Of a DNA stretch of 64,000 nucleotides, positions 24,913 through 34,197 are shown in pieces. The translations under genes and the position numbers were made by a program. Where the stretch lies: positions 1-64,000 of the forward strand of contig JAJDWH010000033.1 of assembly GCA_022825705.1 (NCBI GenBank), in the 5' to 3' direction. Origin of the DNA: Alphaproteobacteria bacterium (GTDB lineage: Bacteria; Pseudomonadota; Alphaproteobacteria; TMED109). The notes below the pieces were generated by a model, which made no database searches, had not been told where the DNA came from, and saw only the letters and a list, made by a program, of their open reading frames with translations. Position 1 is the stretch's first letter. The number at the start of each line of letters is the position of its first letter.

Positions 24913-26016
24913 TCATGCCGTCATCACCACGTCATAGCTCGTGTTCTTGCTGCCTCCCGGATTGCGGCGAAGGATTCCGCGCTCGAGCAGTTCATTGATG
25001 TCGCGTTGCGCCGTCGGAATCGAGCACTTGCCGATCGATGCCCATTTCCTTGCCGTCAGCTTGCCTTCAAATCCATCGAGAAACCTGTTGAGCACTGCCT
25101 TCTGCCGCTTGGTGAAGGGCTCGCGGGCGTAGCGTTGCCAGAAGCCGGCCTTGCGCAGAACGTCGGCGCAAGCCGACTCGGCGCCATCGATCGCTCGCGA
25201 AAAACAGTTGAGGAACCAGACCAGCCAGTCGGTGACGTTGAGCGTGCCTTTCTGCGCGCTTTCGAGCGCGTCGTAATAGCTGGACCGTTCCTTCCGAATT
25301 TGACTCGACATGCTGTAGAAGCGCTGTCCTGACTCCTCCGACTGGGCCAGCGCCTGATCGGCGATCGCGCGCGCGATGCGACCGTTACCGTCGTCGAACG
25401 GGTGGATGGTCACGAACCATAGGTGTGCCAAGCCTGCGCGTAACAGGCCTTCGGGTCCGTCCCGAAACTTGAACCATTCAAGGAACGCCTGCATCTCGGC
25501 GTCGAGCCGCGGGGCCGGCGGAGCCTGATAATGCACTCGCTGACGACCGATTGGCCCGGACAGAACCTGCATCGGCCCTTCCGCGTCGTCGCGCCACGCA
25601 CCTGTCTTGACCCTGTACATTCCCGAATAGCCGGTCGGAAACAGCGCCGCCTGCCAGCCGAACAACCTTTCGGGCGTCGGCTGTGCCTCGTAGTTCTCCG
25701 TAGCGTCGAGCATCATTTCGACGACGCCTTCGGTCCGCCGGTCCGCCGGCGCGATTGCCGCCGCGGGCAGGCCGAGGCGGCGCGCTAGCGACGATCGCAC
25801 GCTGTCCCGGTCCAGGATCTCACCTTCGATCTCCGAACTCTTGACGACGTCTTCCGTGAGCGCGACGAGCTGCGCTTCGAGCTTCAAGTCGAAGTCGAGG
25901 CTTGCCATTCTTCCGAGAAGCCGGCCTTGCTTCAGGCGCGCGGCTGCAAGCGGCTCAAGCAGCCCCTTGCTGTTCCAAGTGAGGCGGGGCCAGTCCTGTT
26001 GCTCCCAGATGTACAT
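24913..26016 (-). CDS. Fic-family AMPylase-like protein with N-terminal inhibitory helix
   Basis: A 367-residue protein. The Fic active site is complete: HPFDDGNGRIAR (His205 to Arg213). An N-terminal helix carries the inhibitory signature (S/T)xxxE(G/N) as SSEIEG (60-65), making it a class II self-inhibited Fic. The start matches the family with MYIWEQQDWP (DUF4172-like), and the last 80 residues form a winged-helix-like domain (PFTKRQKAVLNRFLD, SIGKCSIPTAQRDINELLE). Fic enzymes usually transfer AMP to protein hydroxyls. ATG 26016 is chosen because GAGGAG precedes it. The HTH tail and the palindromes at the start suggest autoregulation. Confidence 0.9.
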   Translation of the reverse strand: MYIWEQQDWPRLTWNSKGLLEPLAAARLKQGRLLGRMASLDFDLKLEAQLVALTEDVVKSSEIEGEILDRDSVRSSLARRLGLPAAAIAPADRRTEGVVEMMLDATENYEAQPTPERLFGWQAALFPTGYSGMYRVKTGAWRDDAEGPMQVLSGPIGRQRVHYQAPPAPRLDAEMQAFLEWFKFRDGPEGLLRAGLAHLWFVTIHPFDDGNGRIARAIADQALAQSEESGQRFYSMSSQIRKERSSYYDALESAQKGTLNVTDWLVWFLNCFSRAIDGAESACADVLRKAGFWQRYAREPFTKRQKAVLNRFLDGFEGKLTARKWASIGKCSIPTAQRDINELLERGILRRNPGGSKNTSYDVVMTA

Positions 26017-26018
26017 GG

Positions 26019-26096
26019 TTCTCCTCATATTATGAGGAGAAGGTAGCGCCGTTCTCACCATTGCGCAAGCAGATTCTCTTTGCATGGTGAGGAGAA
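26019..26096. promoter_or_regulatory. Operator-like palindrome array over the fic start
   Basis: A perfect 23-base palindrome, TTCTCCTCATA-T-TATGAGGAGAA (26019-26041), covers the fic ribosome binding site. Further half-sites follow: TTCTCACCAT at 26052-26061 and ATGGTGAGGAGAA at 26084-26096, which pair with each other. Repeated TTCTC..CAT half-sites indicate cooperative binding of a dimeric regulator, possibly the winged-helix tail of the Fic protein itself. Confidence 0.6.
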
Positions 26097-26772
26097 TCAC
26101 TCGACATTCACTTCAATGCCCAATGCACTGACCCAAGTTGGTGAGTACTGAGAGCTTGAGCGGCTGAACCGGTAGGGGAATTTCTTGCCGGCTGCCGGAT
26201 GAAGGAGGCGCCATTTGATTCCTTCGCAATCAAAGGAAAGCCGATCACCGTCCTCGGCCGGATGCAGGCCGATAGCGGCGCTTTCTGGCCTTTAGGCTGA
26301 CAGGCGATAGCTTCCTCGCATCAAGCACCGAAACCGTCTGATCAGTTCGCAGGTCGGCTTGTCAACCTGATCGCGCAATCCATCGCTTAGCTGCATGCTC
26401 ACGGTGCGCGTGATGATTGGCCTCAACGACTGCGGCTAGGTCAGCCGGTTGCACACGACTTGGCTTCGTGATGGCGAGTGACCCTTATGGATGTGATCGC
26501 ATCCCATCGGGAATCGGACACGCACGGAAGGGCAGGGCACGACGTAGTGCACCCGGCCCGACAGCACAGTAGGAACCGACGGAAAGCCGACACAGGCTCA
26601 CGACGCCCATACGCCTGACGGAGTCACGGATTCCTGTTTGGGCCACGGTACCGCGCGCTTCTCGTCGCCCTATTTGGTCAAATCTGGCACCCGTTGCACC
26701 GTCCCCGCAATAAGTCGCGCGCCCCCGCCAACTATTCGGCGCCCTTGATCATCCGTCGCCGAGAGACCCCTC
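26097..26772. other. Gene-free stretch upstream of ilvA
   Basis: About 675 bases between divergent fic and ilvA. Open frames are short and unconvincing. I recognise no leader peptide, RNA or insertion sequence, though it must contain the ilvA promoter. Confidence 0.4.
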
Positions 26773-28290
26773 ATGCCGCATGACTACGTCACCAAGATCC
26801 TGAGGGCCCGTGTCTACGACGCGGCCCGTGAGACGCCGCTCGAGTTGGCGCCCAAACTGTCGTCCAAGCTCGGGAGCGAGGTGTGGCTCAAGCGCGAGGA
26901 TCTCCAGCCGGTCTTCTCCTTCAAGATCCGGGGTGCCCACAACAAGCTCGCATCCCTGACTGCGGATGAGCGGGCGCAAGGGGTCATCGCGGCGTCAGCC
27001 GGCAACCATGCGCAGGGCGTCGCGCTGGCTGCGCGGAAGCTCGGCATTCGCGCGCTCATCGTCATGCCGGAGACTGCTCCGCGCATCAAGGTGGAAGCGG
27101 TGGAGAGACTCGGCGCCGAAGTGCTGCTCGCCGGCGAAGCGTACGACAGCGCCAGGGAACGGGCTGAAGTCCTGGCGACCGAGCGCGGGATGATCCTCGT
27201 ATCCCCGTTCGACGACGAGCACATCATTGCCGGCCAGGGCACGGTGGGCATGGAGATCGTCCGCCAGCAGGGCGATCCGTTCGACGCGATCTTCGTCGAG
27301 GTGGGAGGCGGCGGACTGATCGCCGGCATCTCCGCCTACATCAAGTCGCTATGGCCGGAGACACGTGTCATCGGTGTCGAGCCGCATGATTCTCCAACGC
27401 TGCATGCGGCCCTCGCGGCCGGCGAGCGGGTGGTCCTGGAGCGCGTCGGGATCTTTGCCGATGGCGTGGCGGTCAGGCAGGTGGGGGAGGAGCCCTTCCG
27501 GGTTGCGCGCGAATGCGTCGACGAGGTCGTGCTTGTCTCCACCGATGAGATTTGTGCAGCGATCAGGGACATCTTCGAGGACACCCGCGCGATCGCCGAA
27601 CCGGCCGGTGCGCTCGCCGTGGCCGGACTGAAGCGGTACATCGAACGCGAGGGCGTGAACGGCGGCCGGTTCGCGGCGATCGTGAGCGGCGCGAACGTGA
27701 ACTTCGACCGCCTGCGCCACATTGCCCAGCGAGCCGAGCTTGGCGAGAACCGCGAACGATTGCTGGCGGTAACCATCCCGGAGCACCCGGGAAGCCTGCT
27801 CAGGTTCTGCGAGCAGATCGGCGACCGTTCGATCACTGAGTTCAACTACCGGTATGTCGGCGGAACGAACGCACACATCTTCGTGGGCTTGGAGGTCAGT
27901 GATTCGGCCGCCGACAAGCAGGCTCTCGTGGATGGGCTGGAGGGCAACGGCTACCCGGTTCTCGATCTGACCGACAACGAGATGGCCAAGGTCCACGTGC
28001 GCTACATGGTGGGCGGGCACGGACCCGGGGAGCTCAACGAAGTGCTGTACCGCTTCAACTTCCCGGAGCGTCCGGGCGCGCTGCTGCTCTTCCTGAGCAG
28101 GATGGGCGCCAAGCCGTGGAACATCACGATGTTCCACTATCGCAACCACGGTGCGGCCTTCGGACGGGTCCTGATCGGCCTCCAGGTGCCGTCTGCCGAA
28201 CGCGGCGATTTCCAGTCATTTCTGAAAGAGGTGGGATACGAGTACCGGGAGGAGACAGAGAATCCGGTGTACCGGATGTTTCTGCTGTGA
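26773..28290 (+). CDS. ilvA: Threonine ammonia-lyase, biosynthetic (first step of isoleucine synthesis)
   Basis: A 505-residue PLP enzyme that deaminates threonine to 2-oxobutanoate. The PLP lysine is Lys51 in FSFKIRGAHNK, and the phosphate loop is VGGGGLIAGISAYIK (as EVGGGGLIAG). The catalytic domain spans about 1-320, followed by two ACT-like regulatory domains (LLAVTIPEHPGSLLRFCEQI and RFNFPERPGALLLFLSRMGA) that bind isoleucine and valine. The length equals that of the classic biosynthetic form (about 510), not the short catabolic one. It is monocistronic. Confidence 0.95.
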   Translation: MPHDYVTKILRARVYDAARETPLELAPKLSSKLGSEVWLKREDLQPVFSFKIRGAHNKLASLTADERAQGVIAASAGNHAQGVALAARKLGIRALIVMPETAPRIKVEAVERLGAEVLLAGEAYDSARERAEVLATERGMILVSPFDDEHIIAGQGTVGMEIVRQQGDPFDAIFVEVGGGGLIAGISAYIKSLWPETRVIGVEPHDSPTLHAALAAGERVVLERVGIFADGVAVRQVGEEPFRVARECVDEVVLVSTDEICAAIRDIFEDTRAIAEPAGALAVAGLKRYIEREGVNGGRFAAIVSGANVNFDRLRHIAQRAELGENRERLLAVTIPEHPGSLLRFCEQIGDRSITEFNYRYVGGTNAHIFVGLEVSDSAADKQALVDGLEGNGYPVLDLTDNEMAKVHVRYMVGGHGPGELNEVLYRFNFPERPGALLLFLSRMGAKPWNITMFHYRNHGAAFGRVLIGLQVPSAERGDFQSFLKEVGYEYREETENPVYRMFLL

Positions 28291-28541
28291 GTGCGACAGG
28301 TGGAGGACTTGACCGGTCAGTCTAGGCTGACGCCCTTCCGACCCTGAAGCGGTGAGGGCCACTCAGCGACAGAGCTGACGTCACGAACTTCAGTTCCGTG
28401 CCCCGCAAGGCGACCGTCGGTCGGTTCAGGACCTCGCCTCAGTGAACTGCCGGGTCTGGCCCGATGTTTGTGGGCCCGGCCTGCCTTTCTGGAGGAAGCC
28501 TGTGCGCAACCCCGACGCGTCATGCGACAGGGGCCTGGATG

Positions 28542-29447
28542 CTAGCCCCTGCCGTTCTCCACAGCCTTCACGAAGGCGCCGATCAGGTTGTCCGAAGCGG
28601 TGATGATGTGCTCCGGGCCGGGGAAGCGGCCCTCGCGGACGTCCGCAACGAACTCCTGGAAGCCGGCCACCCGCTCCGCCTGCATTTCCTCCTTCATCTT
28701 GTAGAGGTGACGATACTGCTTCGAGTGCCGGGGATAGGGCGGGGGATTGTTGCCGAGGATGTCTTCGGCGAACAGGAATTGGATGTCGCCGCCGCTGCCC
28801 GCGCCGATCGACGAGGTGAGGAGCTTGGTGCGCTTGCTGATCTCGACCAGGAGCTCGGCGGGAATCACCTCAACCTCGACCGCGTAGGCGCCGGCGTTCT
28901 CAAGGGCCTTGATTTCCTGGTAGACCCACATCGCCTCGTCGAGGTTCTTGCCGACCGCTCGGAGGCCTCCAGTCCAGGTGCTCTTCCGCGGAACGAGACC
29001 CGCGTGCCCCTGGATTGGAATGCCGGCGTCGGCCGCTGCCGCCACGAAACTGGGACTCCATTGGCACATGATCGCGTCGGCCCCGATCGCCATGGCCTGA
29101 TAGCCGAGGCGCACTGCCTCCGTCTCGCTTGCGGCTGCGACCAGCGGAACGGAGAACGCCATGAACGTGTTGGGCGCAGCCTGCCGGATCGCTGCCGCGA
29201 GATCGGGTTGCCCGGGATCGAAACGCACCTTCATGGTGTCGACTCCGGCCTTCTCGGCGGCCGCCGCCTCCTCCGGGGAGAATGGCAGCGTCTCGACGAG
29301 CACACGCTTTCCCTTCTGGTCGCGTAGGTCCCTGACGGTGTAGTTGCGGGTTCCGTACGCGCCGCCCAGGGTCATGACCCGTTTCAGTCCCCGCTCCGCC
29401 GCATCTCTTGGCGGAATGCCTCCATCTCCGGTCGCGTGACTCGCCAT
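28542..29447 (-). CDS. Divergent PanB-like (ketopantoate hydroxymethyltransferase family) enzyme
   Basis: A 301-residue TIM-barrel protein that keeps PanB landmarks in its second half: GHAGLVPRKSTWTGGLRAVGK, VEVEVIPAE, SSIGAGSGGD and EDILG. The N-terminal metal motifs of PanB (VGDSLG, DLPF) are absent, replaced by TLGGAYGTRNYTVRDL and VLVETLPFSPEEA. ATG 29447 has AAGGAG upstream. A normal panB occurs at 46163, so this copy is not needed for pantothenate. It probably catalyses a different aldol-type or phosphoenolpyruvate-mutase-like reaction. Confidence in the family is good; function is unknown. Confidence 0.7.
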   Translation of the reverse strand: MASHATGDGGIPPRDAAERGLKRVMTLGGAYGTRNYTVRDLRDQKGKRVLVETLPFSPEEAAAAEKAGVDTMKVRFDPGQPDLAAAIRQAAPNTFMAFSVPLVAAASETEAVRLGYQAMAIGADAIMCQWSPSFVAAAADAGIPIQGHAGLVPRKSTWTGGLRAVGKNLDEAMWVYQEIKALENAGAYAVEVEVIPAELLVEISKRTKLLTSSIGAGSGGDIQFLFAEDILGNNPPPYPRHSKQYRHLYKMKEEMQAERVAGFQEFVADVREGRFPGPEHIITASDNLIGAFVKAVENGRG

Positions 29448-30087
29448 GGCTCCACTCCTTCGCGATTTCTGTGGCGCGAACAGTACCAACTTGCTGCACC
29501 CCGTTCACCCGTAGTGAACCCAGGGCAAGTTGCACGGATACGAGCGATTGTTTGCGGCTCCCGTTCCGTGCTTTCCGGGGTTCAGAGTTGTTGGCGGCGC
29601 ACCGTTTCGCCTTGGTGGAGGGAGCTCTGCGTCGAGCCTGACAGCAATGGAAGCCGGCGGTTCATGCTGGCGGGATCGCTGCAAGGGTTCCGGCACTGCC
29701 AACGGGTGCGCGCAGTACGGTCAGGCAATGGGCATTGCCAAGTTTTCGGGCCGACAGATGGCCCGGTCGTGAGGCGGTGAAAGCGCCGCCCCGGAAGCGC
29801 TTTGCCTAAGATGTGACATGCGCAATCACATCGCCGTACGATGATGAGCGGCCGATGATGCACGGAAGCGACGCAGGTCAGGTGGACACATCGAACCCAG
29901 ACAGCGGCACATGCGGTCGCGGTCGGGGAGGCGGGGCGGACCATGTCTGTGCCCGCCCGTTCGGTGAGCGTGAGAAAGTTCACTGTCGTGCCGGTTGGTC
30001 CGACGGATTCAGGCGGACGACGGCCTCGCGTGCCACCGCAGATATTCGCCGGGGGGCGGCTCGGTTGGCGATTGTTCCGGTAGTGCA
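29448..30087. other. Gene-free divergent region before the cytochrome locus
   Basis: About 640 bases between divergent genes. Open frames on both strands are GC-rich shadows. No RNA or repeat was recognised. The promoter for the cytochrome operon should lie here. A TTG start at 29995 for the next gene is possible but adds a hydrophilic tail. Confidence 0.4.
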
Positions 30088-30876
30088 GTGGTGACGTCGC
30101 GGTTTGTCGGCGGTGGTCTCGCGGTTGTCGTTTTTGCGGCCGCTGTGGTGACGCTTCGACATCTCGGAGATGTCGCTCTGTTGCCGACCGCCCATTGGAG
30201 CGGCTGGCTCCTGTTTCTGACCGTGCTTCTCCTTTGCGCACAGGGACTGTACCGAGCCCGGTCGCAAGCACCCGCCTCGGTATCTGTTCGAATTCACGTC
30301 TACGTGGGATGGATCGCCGTCGTGGTGTTCGCCGTTCACGCCGGCGATTTCCCGGACGGCTGGTTCTATCGCCTGCTGTGGACACTATTCGCGCTTGCCC
30401 TGGGGTCGGGTGTTGCGGGGCTGATGGTGCAGCACTTCTGCGCCAATCGCCGCCGGCAGTGGGACCCGATCCCCCATCACCAGGTAACGCGAAGGCGCGC
30501 ATCGATCGCGGCCGAGGTCGATGCCGCGTTTCACGATCTCATTGATCTCGGCTGTCCTCCGGCCGTGGCTGCCCTTTACGCCCGCGCCGTGCTCCCGCTT
30601 CTATCCGGCCCGTCCCATCTGTGGGGTCACTGGATCGGTTCCGGGCGCCCGCTGGCAGGAATGTTGAGGGAGCTGGACCACGCCGGGGCGGACGTTCGAG
30701 AAACCGCCCCCTTCGTCCGCATACGAAGTCTTCTGGTCGAGAAAGATCAGCTCGATGAGCGTTGGGCGATTCATTGGCTGGAGCAGGCTTGGCTATTCGT
30801 CCACGTCCCGGCGTCGGCGGCGTCCGTCGTGCTGATCGTGTTTCACATCGTCTTCGTGCACGCCTTCGGTGGATGA
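30088..30876 (+). CDS. Cytochrome b-like membrane protein of the multihaem cytochrome locus
   Basis: About 263 residues with four or five transmembrane segments. The core RIHVYVGWIAVVVFAVHAG and, near the end, LFVHVPASAASVVLIVFHIV carry paired His residues spaced as in dihaem membrane cytochromes b or ferric-reductase-like domains. A 100-residue cytoplasmic-type insert lies between helices. The start is unclear; GTG at 30088 puts the first helix close to the N-terminus. Its stop overlaps the next cytochrome gene (ATGA). The same His pattern recurs in the C-terminal half of the 36307-37482 protein, so the two are paralogues. It probably passes electrons between the quinone pool or a reductase and the periplasmic cytochrome. 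Confidence 0.65.
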   Translation: MVTSRFVGGGLAVVVFAAAVVTLRHLGDVALLPTAHWSGWLLFLTVLLLCAQGLYRARSQAPASVSVRIHVYVGWIAVVVFAVHAGDFPDGWFYRLLWTLFALALGSGVAGLMVQHFCANRRRQWDPIPHHQVTRRRASIAAEVDAAFHDLIDLGCPPAVAALYARAVLPLLSGPSHLWGHWIGSGRPLAGMLRELDHAGADVRETAPFVRIRSLLVEKDQLDERWAIHWLEQAWLFVHVPASAASVVLIVFHIVFVHAFGG

Positions 30877-32279
30877 GCGTGCTCAGGGATCCAGAGGCTG
30901 CTCACGCACGTCGCCAGCAGGACTGGGAATGCGGGCGCGAAGGCGCTCCGTGCCGGTTTGGACCGGAGGCATCGGGACGGTGTTCCGCGCGCCCGGAATG
31001 CCGGCCGGAGAATCAGGGCGACCGATGGGAGTGCGCGCGACCGCTGGACGCTGGCGGTCCGTGCGAGAAGGGACCGCTGCCCAACGGAGCGTGCTGTTTT
31101 CCCCCGACGCCCTGCCTTCCCCGCGCGACGCTGCCGCGCCGGCTGAGGACCACTTGGCGGCTCGCTGCCTTGTCAGCAGTGGGTGTATCACTGCTGATGC
31201 TATCGACCCTGGGAGGGGTTTCGCCGGGACCTCTCACGGCACCGCACGCGGCGTTCGAGGACGATTGCGGGAAGTGTCACGCGAACGTGGCCGATCCATC
31301 CCTGGGCTGGATCTCCCGCGTGGCCAGCGCCGGTCTCTTCCATCCGGAGCGGCATCTCGCGAACTCCGAGAAATGCCTCGTCTGTCACGCATTTGACTCG
31401 GCACTCGCCGTGCACGGAACCCGGTCCGTTGACCGGACGGCGGACGGTCTGACGGAGAGTTCGGCTCGCATCGTATGGTCGGAGGATCGCTGGCCGTCCG
31501 CAGAAGTCCGTCTTGCTGCTGCGTTGCTTCCGGATCGTGATCGCGGGCAACAGGCGGGAGGATCGCAACCGCAGTCCCCAATTGCCTGCATGGTCTGTCA
31601 CCGCGATCACCGGGGCCGCGCCTTCGCCTCCACCGCCATGACGGATTCACAGTGCCAGGTCTGCCACGCCGATGCTTTCGACGGGTTTTCGGGGCATCCG
31701 CCGCTGGACGGCTATCCCTATCGGTCGACGTTGCAGGCGTCGTTCAACCACCGAACGCATTTCGGCAGTCATTTCCTGACCGTGGCGCAGGAAGGAATCC
31801 GCCCGCCGGCGAACTGCATTGCCTGCCATGACACCAACGAACGGGGGGAAATGTCGGTTGGCGGAGTGCCGACCTGCCTGGCGTGCCACGAGTCGGGCAT
31901 CATCGACTCTCCGGGCCAGTCCGCCCAGGCAGACTTTCTCGCTCTATCCAAACTTATCTTGGATGACGGAGCCTCCCAGGGGTCTCCGGCGAGGACGGAG
32001 CCACATCGGCACTTGAAGCGTTTCTCGCACTTGTCGCATCGTCAGGCTGTGGCCGACCATGGCTGCGTCTTCTGTCACAAGCTGGCCGCCACAGACTACG
32101 TGGCGCAGGGCGCCGCCGGCTTTTCGCTCATGCCGCGTGAAATCTGCGCGACCTGTCATCAAGAGCCTGCCGGCCTTGCGCGTTGCGTGACCTGCCACGA
32201 GTACCATTTCGTGCACGCCGACGAACGGCTGATGCGCGAAGGCGGGGAACTGCGCTCCAGCCCTTCGTCCAATGAGTAG
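30873..32279 (+). CDS. Membrane-anchored nonahaem cytochrome c with Cys-rich N-terminus
   Basis: A 468-residue protein starting at ATG 30873 inside the previous stop. Residues 15-95 form an unusual cytoplasmic Cys-rich module (DWECGREGAPC, ECRPENQGDRWECARP, GGPCEKGPLPNGACC). A transmembrane anchor (LAALSAVGVSLLMLSTLGG) follows, then a periplasmic part with nine CxxCH haem sites: CGKCH, CLVCH, CMVCH, CQVCH, CIACH, CLACH, CVFCH, CATCH and CVTCH. It resembles doubled cytochrome c3/c7-like folds. Together with the cytochrome b-like neighbour and the reductase downstream, it forms a likely transmembrane electron path. The donor and final acceptor are unknown. Confidence 0.85.
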   Translation: MSVLRDPEAAHARRQQDWECGREGAPCRFGPEASGRCSARPECRPENQGDRWECARPLDAGGPCEKGPLPNGACCFPPTPCLPRATLPRRLRTTWRLAALSAVGVSLLMLSTLGGVSPGPLTAPHAAFEDDCGKCHANVADPSLGWISRVASAGLFHPERHLANSEKCLVCHAFDSALAVHGTRSVDRTADGLTESSARIVWSEDRWPSAEVRLAAALLPDRDRGQQAGGSQPQSPIACMVCHRDHRGRAFASTAMTDSQCQVCHADAFDGFSGHPPLDGYPYRSTLQASFNHRTHFGSHFLTVAQEGIRPPANCIACHDTNERGEMSVGGVPTCLACHESGIIDSPGQSAQADFLALSKLILDDGASQGSPARTEPHRHLKRFSHLSHRQAVADHGCVFCHKLAATDYVAQGAAGFSLMPREICATCHQEPAGLARCVTCHEYHFVHADERLMREGGELRSSPSSNE

Positions 32280-32619
32280 TCCCGCAGCGACGTTCTTTGT
32301 TGGCCGGGTGGCGAGAAGCTTGGAATGTGGGCGTTTCGACGACCGCCAGGTTTCGCGCCTGCTTGCGGCGGGCAAACGGTCGAGTCCGCCATCCGAAGTG
32401 ACCGTACCCAGTGGCGGGCATCGCTGCAGGTTGGCGCCCGCGCTCGCAAGTGCCATTCGCGTCGGCGCGTTGTTGCGGCGGCACCGCCATGCAACTCCTG
32501 CGTGGAACGGGTGGAATCGATTACGATGTTGCGACGTTGGCGGCGGTTTCGGTGAATCGGCGCCGGAGACCAATGGCGTTGGTCGGATGATGCGACTGAG
32601 CAGGAAAGCCAACCCGTAG
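32272..32619 (+). CDS. Doubtful small ORF between cytochrome and reductase
   Basis: An open frame of 115 codons whose ATG overlaps the end of the cytochrome gene (ATGAGTAG) and which stops 10 bases before the reductase. The position is what an operon gene would have. The translation is Arg-rich and GC-driven, with no motif, signal or membrane segment. It may be a spurious frame in a 350-base spacer. Confidence 0.25.
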   Translation: MSSPAATFFVGRVARSLECGRFDDRQVSRLLAAGKRSSPPSEVTVPSGGHRCRLAPALASAIRVGALLRRHRHATPAWNGWNRLRCCDVGGGFGESAPETNGVGRMMRLSRKANP

Positions 32620-32629
32620 GCAAAGTCAC

Positions 32630-33886
32630 GTGGAAATCTGGCTTTCGTCAATCGTCATTCTCGTCGCGGTGGCGACAGCGTTCTTCATGGCATTCGACGC
32701 CTGGGCGCGCATGCGTTGGCGAAGACGGCGACTCGCGATCGATATCGAGCGTTACACGGCCCTCGCGGACGTTCTCGCCAAGCGCGAGGCAGCGATCGTG
32801 GAGAGTCGGCTGCAAAGTACAAGCTGGAAGGGCTTCCGGAAGCTCCGCGTCACGCGCAGGGAACGCGAGACACACGACGTCGCATCGTTCTATCTCCGCC
32901 CTCACGACGGCCAGCCGCTACCGGGATTCCGTCCCGGTCAGTTCCTGACGTTCCGGTTCCATCACGACGCGGACCGAGAGCCCTCGGTCCGCTGCTATTC
33001 CCTGTCGCAGGCCCACGCACCCGTGCGCGACTACCGGGTGACGATCAAGCGCCTGCCGCCGCCGGATGACGCCCCGGAGGGTACGTCCCACGGGGAAGTC
33101 TCCTCGTACTTCCACGAAAGGGTCTCCGAAGGAAGCGTCGTGGAGGTCGCACCTCCGTCCGGCCATTTCACCCTGGACCTTTCGGACGGGCGGCCCGCCG
33201 TTTTCATTGCCGGCGGCATCGGCATTACGCCGTTCCTCTCCATGCTGGAACATCTGCACCAGCACGAACCCGAACGTGAAGCCTGGTTGTTTCACGGCGT
33301 CAAGACGCGGCAGGACCGGATCGCAGTGGACCAGCTGCAGCTGTGGGCCAGGCGGCCGTCGTTTCACTTCGTGACCTGCTACAGCATTGGGTCTGGTCCG
33401 GAGAACCTGGGGCCGTTCGAAGCGGAGGGGTTCGTGACGACGGACATCCTCAAGCGTTGGCTGCCGTCATCGAATTACGAGTTTTACGTGTGCGGACCTC
33501 CGGCGATGATGGCCTCCGTGATGACGCAGCTGCAGGACTGGAAGGTTCCACGCACGTCGATCCATTACGAGGCCTTTACCTCGGAATCCGTCCAGGAGGT
33601 CGGTGCAGGAACCGCCGATCTCGCGGACGCGGCGCCACGCCAGGTCTCGTTCCGCAGCGCCGGCAAGACCCTGCGGTGGACGCCGGAATCGGGAACCATC
33701 CTCGAGCTTGCCGAGGCGCACGGCGTGTTCCTGCCGTCGGGCTGCCGTGCCGGCAACTGCGGCACCTGCGCGGCACCCGTACTGACGGGGTCGTTCAGCG
33801 CGCTCACACAGCCAGAGGCTACGGTGGAAGAGGGGAGCTGCCTGGTTTGCGTCTCCGTGCCGACGGAAGACATCGAGTTCGCCTGA
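32630..33886 (+). CDS. Membrane-anchored flavin reductase with C-terminal 2Fe-2S ferredoxin domain
   Basis: A 418-residue protein beginning with GTG and an N-terminal membrane helix (IVILVAVATAFFMAF). A ferredoxin-NADP reductase core follows: FAD loop RCYSLSQAH, NAD-binding FIAGGIGITPFLSML and CGPPAMMASV. The last 85 residues are a plant-type 2Fe-2S domain with SGCRAGNCGTC, then a fourth Cys in SCLVC. This order (reductase then ferredoxin) is that of oxygenase reductases and NO-dioxygenase-like enzymes. Here it follows cytochrome genes, so it probably feeds NAD(P)H electrons into the membrane cytochromes. Confidence 0.88.
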   Translation: MEIWLSSIVILVAVATAFFMAFDAWARMRWRRRRLAIDIERYTALADVLAKREAAIVESRLQSTSWKGFRKLRVTRRERETHDVASFYLRPHDGQPLPGFRPGQFLTFRFHHDADREPSVRCYSLSQAHAPVRDYRVTIKRLPPPDDAPEGTSHGEVSSYFHERVSEGSVVEVAPPSGHFTLDLSDGRPAVFIAGGIGITPFLSMLEHLHQHEPEREAWLFHGVKTRQDRIAVDQLQLWARRPSFHFVTCYSIGSGPENLGPFEAEGFVTTDILKRWLPSSNYEFYVCGPPAMMASVMTQLQDWKVPRTSIHYEAFTSESVQEVGAGTADLADAAPRQVSFRSAGKTLRWTPESGTILELAEAHGVFLPSGCRAGNCGTCAAPVLTGSFSALTQPEATVEEGSCLVCVSVPTEDIEFA

Positions 33887-34197
33887 TTGACTGGACAGGC
33901 GGCCTCCGCCGGGCGCTCCCTCGCCCACCGTGCATGATGGAGAGCCGGCAGACCCGGTGAACCACGCCGATAGGCTGATTCGCGGGCCGCCTGCACATTG
34001 TAAGGTTGATCAGTTCCCCGACTCACGCCGGGTGCGGCACGGCTTCCCACTTCGGACGGGGTGGGTCCGGGGCTCGTCCACGCCCGCTGCAGCGCGCACC
34101 GCAAGATGGCGGCGGACCCGCCCCGTCGCCGGAACCCCTCAATGCATCGCAGCCCGACATCGTCCTGGAGGCGATTCCGGCCGGGCCTGACTGCGCG
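33887..34197. other. Convergent intergenic region of the cytochrome locus
   Basis: About 310 bases between the convergent reductase and Tll0287-like genes. I see no gene. A bidirectional terminator is expected but no clear hairpin with T-run was found. Confidence 0.4.
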
